A stretch of DNA of 64,000 nucleotides from Purpureocillium takamizusanense. Taxonomy: Eukaryota > Ascomycota > Sordariomycetes > Hypocreales > Ophiocordycipitaceae. The notes under the pieces are model-generated. The model was given only the letters and a program-made list of their open reading frames with translations. It made no database searches and was not told where the DNA came from. The number at the start of each line of letters is the position of its first letter. Position 1 is the stretch's first letter. Positions 58,642 through 64,000 of this stretch are shown here, one piece after another. Location of the stretch: NCBI RefSeq assembly GCF_022605165.1, contig NC_063071.1:372001-436000 (forward strand), given 5' to 3'. The position numbers and the translations under genes were made by a program.

Positions 58642-58728
58642 GCCCAAAAGAAAAAAAGAGAAGAAGAAAAAGAAGAAGGAGGAGAGAAAGAAGACGAAAA
58701 AGAAGAAAAGGAAGAAGAAAGCTAATCG
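58642..58728. repeat. Purine tract (GAA/AAG)n
   Basis: About 85 bases almost entirely A and G on the plus strand, built of irregular AAG/GAAA units. Its Lys/Arg-rich translation is not credible as protein. Confidence 0.9.
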
Positions 58729-59053
58729 ATAGAATTTCAGTGCCGCCACGAAGGCGATATATGTCATCTAGGACACGACGAGACTGAAGCCGATTGCCAA
58801 CGTTCTTCCAGCAAACCTAGGCGAGGGGCAAAATGAAAGGCAGAGCAGTTGCGCACACGACGTGATGCTGCAGGACCGATCGCGTCATCATCAGCGCTAC
58901 AGGAAATTACAGGGGCATTAGGAAGGATAGTCAATTGTCATTGCTCCCTCGCTGCGCGCGCCCTGCTAGTGTGTCTCCTCGCTCGGTAACTCAGTTCACA
59001 AACGCGCTCTTCGAGGTGCATGAACGCCAACGTCCAGGCATGTTGGACACAGT

Positions 59054-59489
59054 CTACATGTTGTCCAGGCGCTCCTTGGCGCTCTCCTTGGCCTCCTCCG
59101 ACACGTTCGGGTTCTTTAGCGTGCTGCAGCGAACGTCGACCGTCAGCACCACTCACTTCACTTCAAGCGGAGTACATAGGATGGGAAGGGGGGGGGCGAG
59201 TTTCGCTCACGCCTTGAGTCCGCCAGCGACGTTGCCAGGGTTCTTATCCTCGTTGTCGCCGGATTTAGGGACTACAAGTTCCCACGCGTGTCAGCACAAT
59301 GGTCGTATCTAGAAGCGCGCACGAGCGTCTTCGCCAATATCGTGTGATGGGGACTGGCGATGACTTACCGTCTCCGCCGTTAAACTCGTTGTCGAGGACC
59401 TGGCGCGAGTGCTGCTTGGCCTCGTCCGAAGCGTTGGGGTTGTTGAGCGTGGCCTTGTGGCCGCCGGCGATTTGAGCTTCGGTAGGCAT
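59054..59489 (-). CDS. con-6: Conidiation-specific protein 6 (CON-6)
   Basis: Small hydrophilic protein accumulating in conidia; the biochemical role is unknown. Three exons: 59489-59369, 59271-59211 and 59123-59054, with introns of 97 nt (GTAAGT...TTGTAG) and 87 nt (GTGAGC...GCTGAC...CTGCAG). Phases agree, giving 83 residues. Two copies of the CON-6 motif are present: AGGHKATLNNPNASDEAKQH in exon 1, and AGGLKATLKNPNVSEEAKES split across exons 2 and 3, ending RLDNM. The length and two-repeat layout match the family. The second repeat is only recovered by splicing. Confidence 0.95.
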
Positions 59490-59613
59490 GTTTGATGGTT
59501 GGGTTTCGTTTTGTGAAACTTGGAAACTCGAGTGTTGTCGGGTGAGGAGGTTGTATGGGTTGCTTGACTGATGCTGTCCAAAAAGACATCTTCCATCGCG
59601 GATCTCACATCAA

Positions 59614-59621
59614 CTTATATA
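59614..59621 (-). promoter_or_regulatory. TATA box of con-6
   Basis: The minus strand reads TATATAAG about 125 bases upstream of the con-6 ATG at 59489, a typical spacing for a strongly induced fungal gene. Confidence 0.5.
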
Positions 59622-60631
59622 CTTGCTCCCGAGTGCAGTCCTCAAGACAATGAAAGCCCGTGACGTATGCATTGCACGTTGCCATCGTCGTTGTCCTCCT
59701 CGATCCGATGATTCATGACCGCCCGTGGTGTTTCAACTCCCCCCCCCCCCCTTTCACGCCGCGCGTCAACAATCACCACCACGCATGCATACATGCCTGC
59801 AACGGCGATGAATGACGCATAGTCGTTTCCACTCCCAGCCCAGTGACCATTGTCGCGAACCAAGAATCGATAAAAAGAAGAGAACAAAAACCAACCCATC
59901 GAAGCTCATACGCGCTTACACTCCCCCAACCCCTGTCCCCCTTGGCCCACTGGCTCCACACTAGCCGGAGCACATCGTCCGCAGGCAACGCCGCCGCTGC
60001 TGCTGCTCCTTTGCGTCTCTACCCTCATACGCCCGCTTACCCACGCACGCAACAACGGAATGAAGAGTGCAATGTACCCAGAGCGCGGCTGGCTCTTGAA
60101 AGCGGGGACGGACGGGAACTTGGTTGATCGCCAAGATCCGATGGGGTCCCATTTACTTGATCTCAAGGCAAAGTCCTCGGCTGGGAAATTGTTTGGACGC
60201 GCAAGGATGTGCGTGTGCGTGTGTAACGACGAGCGATCGGATGCCTGGAGGCGGTCAGAGATCATGACGTGCAGTCACAGTCATCGTGGCCGTGAATCCT
60301 GCGGTGTGAAAGTGTGGCACGGGATTCACGATGCGCAGACGTTGGTACACAAGGACAGCAAGGGGCGCTGGTGCCGATCAGAGCCAGAATCCATCACTAA
60401 AAACAGTGGTTGCTTGAGTAGGCAACGTCTGGATTTTTTTCCATGCAAATACTGATACAAACATGCTTTGCACGCCGACCGCGACGAGGTCGCCTCCCAA
60501 GGAGACACATGTGCCCCTATCCGCACATTTATACATGAACCTTGCGCGTGATGATATGAACATTGTGCGCATCAAACATAAATCATCGGGGTACCTTTGC
60601 CCCATGCCATTCATTGCAACTCATTCAGGCC
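59622..60631. other. con-6 upstream / hapX downstream region
   Basis: No gene supported. It should hold the con-6 promoter and the hapX 3' untranslated region. A run of ten or so C residues lies near 59740. Confidence 0.55.
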
Positions 60632-62560
60632 CTAGCACTCCCTGCCGAACCGCACATCAAATTCCTTCAGCACGCTCATGATGCTCGCTGCTTCCACCTC
60701 GATCGCCTGTCGACCGCGCTGAGTCCCGGGTCGACTGGGCGTGGGCGTGGAGGCCTTGAGCTTCGGCAGCCACGAGCTAATGTCGTCGGCGGCACGTTCA
60801 AAGTTCCGATGGCTAGAAAGAGTTTGATACGCCTCGGCGCAGCTAAGGCCCAGGCTGGGCAAGCTAGGAAGAGTGATCTTCTGGCTTTCTGGAGCAGATG
60901 ACTTGCAGCAGCCGCCTACGGCCCCCTTGCCGCCGCAGCAGCCGCCTCTGGATGAGCCCGACTCGGATTCAAACTTGGCGGCCATGAGGCGGCAGAAGAG
61001 ACCAGACTTGGGGTCGGCCTGGCACTGGGCACAGGTGCCGGGGCCGTTGGCGCCGCAGCCCTTGGTATTGTTCTTTGTGGGCTTCTTGTGCGGCTTCTGC
61101 GTCCTGCGAGGAAGCTTAACGGCGCCATCTGCAGTCATCTCCATCACCAGAGGCGACGGAATGATGTCCGGTTCGCTCGGCGGCGGTGTTTGTGTTTGCT
61201 GGGAGATGGGAGGCAGGACCTCAGCAGTTGGCGTCATGGCCGGGGTAACCATCGCGGCCGCCTCCTCGGCGCACATGCAGTAGGTGCCTTCTTTGCAGAA
61301 GCCGCAGCTGTCCTTGAACGGCATTGAATCTGTAGAAAGCTGGCTCTCCGAGTGTAACTCGTACGGAGAGTGCTGTGGAACGCTTACGACCGATGGGCGA
61401 GAGAACATGGCGGTGAAGTCCGTCTCAGTCTCCAGCACACCGCGTCCGTCAGACCGCTGGCGTTTTTCATCCGAGGAGGGGTTTGAAGGGGATACGGGCC
61501 GCTTCAGGGACTGGCCTTGATTGACTGAGGCGGCGATGTCGTCGAGGCACTGGCAATGAGAGCCGAAACCACACTTGCCACACCCGCTGGCGGCAGAGGC
61601 CAGGACCTCCTCGGCACAGGCGCAAGGCCCTGAGGGCGAGCAGTTGCCACATGTGAGCGTTGCGTCCGCCTCGCTGGTACTCGTGCCCACAGTCTCGGGA
61701 GGAGTAATGATGTGGGAGATGGAAAGATTCCTCCCCCCGTGGTGCATCTGATGGGAATCAGAGGCACTGTGCCTCTGATGGGGGAGGGTCGGACTGGGCT
61801 GCTGGCTGCGGCTGTGACGATGCGATGCACTCATGCTTTGGGGTCGAAAAAAGTCGTCGGCGTGACGGTGTTTGAGCGTCTCGGCCTGCGTCTCGGCCCG
61901 GATACGTTCTTGACGCTCGCGGTCGAGCATGTTCTCCAATAGCATGCAGCGGGAGCGGAAAGATTGAAGATCCAGCTCGAGGCCGTGGATCTTCTCCTTG
62001 AGATCGGCCTCGACTTTTTCATGTGCCTCACGCTGTTCGTCCAGCTGGATCTCAAGCTCACCGACTCTTGCAGCACGGCGCTCACGAAAGGCTCGCTGGG
62101 CAGCCCGGTTCTGAGCCTTGCGCTTTGTCGGCGGCGTGTCCGTCGCCGGCTTACGGCCGGGCTTGGGCCTCGGTGGGATGACCCATTCCTTCGATGTCAT
62201 GGACGTCTTCGGGGCGGGCGCCTCGGGAGCAGGACTGGGACTAATGACAGCAGCCATGGCCATTTTGTCGACGGGAGGGACAGAGAGTCGCGGCAGAGGC
62301 GCCGGAGCAACGGCTGCCGCGGCCTTTGCCGACACGGCTGGTTTCGGCTGTCTTGTCGGAAGAGGGGCTCGAGCCTGCGGTGCAGTCCCGGACGGAACCG
62401 CGGCGGCAGGAGCAGCGGACGACGGAGCTGGGGCCTTGCCGCCCTTGGCCGACGAGGCACGAGAGGCGATGCGCGGGCGAGCGGTTTCGCCGGGCTTGTT
62501 GATGTCGGGCTGACCGACAGGAGATGGTGCAAGAGCGGTGGAGGAGGAAGAAGCGTTCAT
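60632..62560 (-). CDS. hapX: HapX, bZIP regulator of iron homeostasis
   Basis: Iron-sensing transcription factor that acts with the CCAAT-binding complex: it represses iron-consuming pathways in iron starvation and activates iron storage in excess. The ATG at 62560 gives 642 residues without an intron. An Ala/Pro-rich N-terminus of about 120 residues precedes the CCAAT-complex-binding segment TSKEWVIPPRPKPGRKPA (from about 122). The bZIP basic region KRKAQNRAAQRAFRERRAAR (from 146) and a coiled-coil to about 225 follow. Four Cys clusters typical of HapX come next: CGNCSPSGPCAC (304), CGKCGFGSHCQC (327), CGFCKEGTYCMC (419) and CGANGPGTCAQC (502). These bind iron-sulfur clusters or sense iron in studied species. 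The C-terminus carries another helical conserved region. The longer N-terminus compared with Aspergillus HapX may be lineage-specific, or the start may lie further downstream. Confidence 0.95.
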   Translation of the reverse strand: MNASSSSTALAPSPVGQPDINKPGETARPRIASRASSAKGGKAPAPSSAAPAAAVPSGTAPQARAPLPTRQPKPAVSAKAAAAVAPAPLPRLSVPPVDKMAMAAVISPSPAPEAPAPKTSMTSKEWVIPPRPKPGRKPATDTPPTKRKAQNRAAQRAFRERRAARVGELEIQLDEQREAHEKVEADLKEKIHGLELDLQSFRSRCMLLENMLDRERQERIRAETQAETLKHRHADDFFRPQSMSASHRHSRSQQPSPTLPHQRHSASDSHQMHHGGRNLSISHIITPPETVGTSTSEADATLTCGNCSPSGPCACAEEVLASAASGCGKCGFGSHCQCLDDIAASVNQGQSLKRPVSPSNPSSDEKRQRSDGRGVLETETDFTAMFSRPSVVSVPQHSPYELHSESQLSTDSMPFKDSCGFCKEGTYCMCAEEAAAMVTPAMTPTAEVLPPISQQTQTPPPSEPDIIPSPLVMEMTADGAVKLPRRTQKPHKKPTKNNTKGCGANGPGTCAQCQADPKSGLFCRLMAAKFESESGSSRGGCCGGKGAVGGCCKSSAPESQKITLPSLPSLGLSCAEAYQTLSSHRNFERAADDISSWLPKLKASTPTPSRPGTQRGRQAIEVEAASIMSVLKEFDVRFGREC

Positions 62561-62758
62561 GGCGGTGGTGGTGGTGGAAGCGGCAGCGCTGGTGGTGTGG
62601 GTTTGGCTATTGGTGGGCTGAGGAGGGGGGGCGGATCCGCCTCGTGATTCGTCACCTCGGAGCTCCGAGTCGGGTCTGCCGCATGTGCCTCGGGGTAACA
62701 GCAGCGACCAGCCAGATTGTCGACGAATTCAATTCGTGTCTTGTCCAAGGTTGTTTGG

Positions 62759-62763
62759 ATTGG
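62759..62763 (-). promoter_or_regulatory. CCAAT box upstream of hapX
   Basis: The minus strand reads GGGCCAATCC about 200 bases upstream of the hapX ATG. CCAAT is the core site of the complex HapX binds to, so feedback on its own gene is possible. Single CCAAT words are common by chance. Confidence 0.3.
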
Positions 62764-62850
62764 CCCAGCTATGTAGGCGAGTGAAAATGAGATTGCGCGA
62801 TTGCCAATTGCTCTGGGTTGGTTGGCGATGTTAGGGGGCGGCGCGGCGGC

Positions 62851-62859
62851 TTATCAGAT
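62851..62859 (-). promoter_or_regulatory. Iron-GATA (SreA/Urbs1) site upstream of hapX
   Basis: The minus strand reads ATCTGATAA, an exact match to the ATCWGATAA consensus of the fungal iron-responsive GATA repressors, about 290 bases upstream of the hapX ATG. In aspergilli SreA represses hapX when iron is plentiful, so the same loop is likely here. Confidence 0.65.
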
Positions 62860-63256
62860 GGTGCCGGGGCGGGGGGAGGGGGAGTAAGCGGTGCGTGCCC
62901 GGCTTGCTCGCTGCGGAAGGAGGGGAAACGGCCAGTGATTGCGATCCCTAGGGTGCTCAGTCTGCGACGCGCACAGTCTCTGATGCGGCCAGGGTTGGTT
63001 GTAGATAAATTGCCCTGCGTTCTGCAGATGGGTATGAGCTCAGCGTAAGGGTACCGTGCCGCGCTGTGCTGTGCCGCGATGCAGTCGATGAAGAAACCCG
63101 AGAGAGCAAGAAAAAGAGTCCTCGTAATGGCGGAACCGGAGACGAGACGCGGGGTTTGAGAGAATTTGCAAAAAAGTGCGGCAGCCGCCCTTTTGTGCCG
63201 AAGACCGTGTGGTCCGATTTCAGGAGGAGGGCAAGAGAAGGTGGGCCCTGATCGAT

Positions 63257-63277
63257 TGATAAGATTTGATTGATAAA
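63257..63277 (+). promoter_or_regulatory. Paired GATA elements
   Basis: TGATAAG at 63257-63263 and TGATAAA at 63271-63277 lie 14 bases apart, about 700 bases upstream of hapX. They could bind SreA, a nitrogen GATA factor, or belong to another gene beyond the window. Confidence 0.35.
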
Positions 63278-64000
63278 ATCTTTTGCGCTAACTGGCCTAG
63301 CAGTCTCCAGCACCACCACCTGTAGGTACTCACTAAAAGAATCTACCCGGCCAGCGTCCCTCCAGTGCCGGTGCACCACCGCGAGCTGCTCAGAGGAGCC
63401 CAGCGAGCGGGCATAGCACCCTGTAGCGGGCCCCTCCCAGCGGATCAAGAGACACGGACGAGGCCAGTCGCGGCACGTCTGCGTGCATGTTAGGCGATCT
63501 ACTGGATCAGCCGCTGCCCATGTGATGACCAAGGCTTGACCCTATCGCTATGATCCGCCGCCAGTCCTAGTTGTGTGTCTTTGCGTGGCGACGGTCTTTG
63601 GAAGGCATATTTTCATTTGTTGTGCCAAGATAGGCGGGCTGCTTGCTCTGCATGTGCCATCATCGGGCCGTCGCCGAAACCACCAACCTCGGGTTTTAAT
63701 ATCTGACATGGTGCGTAAACATGACCATCCCGCCCAACAAACGTGCCTACTCACCATGCTGTACGTGCATTTGACAGCCCGCCTCGGTACTGCTGCTGCT
63801 TTGAGCCAATGGTGAGTACATGGCCTGTTGGGCATCTGCCGAGCGTCCAGGGCCCCGGACCCTGACCGCGACCCAAAATACCTCTCCGCACATGACGAAA
63901 ATGCCACGGACAGCGTCGGCTTTTCAAGGAAGAAAGAGGATGAGAGGCTGGGCAGGCCAAGTGATATGCACAGGCAGCGATCCGCTCATCCGCTCAATCG

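Larger units (their letters stand above)
62561..64000. other. hapX upstream region to window end
   Basis: Apart from the sites listed separately, no gene is supported. The minus-strand frame 62957-63532 (191 codons) has no domain and is probably leader or promoter sequence. Confidence 0.5.

Noticed and set aside
62957..63532. 191-codon open frame upstream of hapX
   Set aside because: No domain or conserved start. The region contains GATA elements and is better read as the hapX promoter.

Overview
The window looks like nuclear DNA of a filamentous ascomycete, most likely a Sordariomycete of the order Hypocreales. The support is short spliceosomal introns (about 55-125 nt, GTRNGT donors, CTAAC/CTGAC branch sites), GC-rich third codon positions, many trinucleotide microsatellites, and gene families typical of that group: HapX, CON-6, phenolic flavin halogenase, a heat-labile-enterotoxin-like protein, and transposon copies broken mainly by stop codons that C-to-T change would create. 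Exon borders and names come from reading the sequence only. No database search was run.

Layout. 1-3131: 3' part of a multi-exon gene whose C-terminal half resembles the fungal enterotoxin-A-like family (the N-terminus lies outside). 4.7-5.6 kb: a doubtful secreted protein. 7.8-10.3 kb: a transcription factor with two Zn2Cys6 clusters. 11.3-13.7 kb (-): poly(ADP-ribose) polymerase (BRCT-WGR-PRD-catalytic), in three exons. 15.3-16.9 kb (-): F-box protein. 17-24.7 kb: a long stretch without a convincing gene. 25.0-25.6 kb: a small gene built on seven exact-period 45-bp repeats. 28.3-30.3 kb: alkyl sulfatase of the metallo-beta-lactamase fold. 30.9-36.3 kb (-): a 1,791-residue conserved-looking protein with Sel1-like motifs at its C-terminus.

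From about 40 to 58.8 kb the window has the character of an accessory island: a six-exon flavin-dependent halogenase (-), a repeat-rich zone near 43.5 kb, an internally duplicated protein of unknown function with an apparent frameshift, a secreted protein made of four cysteine-rich repeats, about 5 kb of AT-richer DNA holding a decayed hAT transposase, a secreted CAP/PR-1 protein, a second hAT fragment, a PIF1/Helitron-type helicase fragment with two stop codons, and a broken small-secreted-protein-like sequence. Core genes then resume: con-6 (59.1-59.5 kb, -) and hapX (60.6-62.6 kb, -). The hapX upstream region has a perfect ATCTGATAA site, the sequence recognised by the iron-responsive GATA repressor SreA/Urbs1.

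How the genes fit together. There is no operon-like cluster. HapX and its GATA site belong to the known iron-homeostasis loop. PARP, F-box, alkyl sulfatase and CON-6 are independent housekeeping, stress or development genes. The candidates for new biology are the four-repeat secreted protein, the 45-bp-repeat gene, the duplicated 46-kb gene and the orphan halogenase. Their setting beside degraded transposons suggests a fast-evolving, possibly host-interaction compartment; that is inference.
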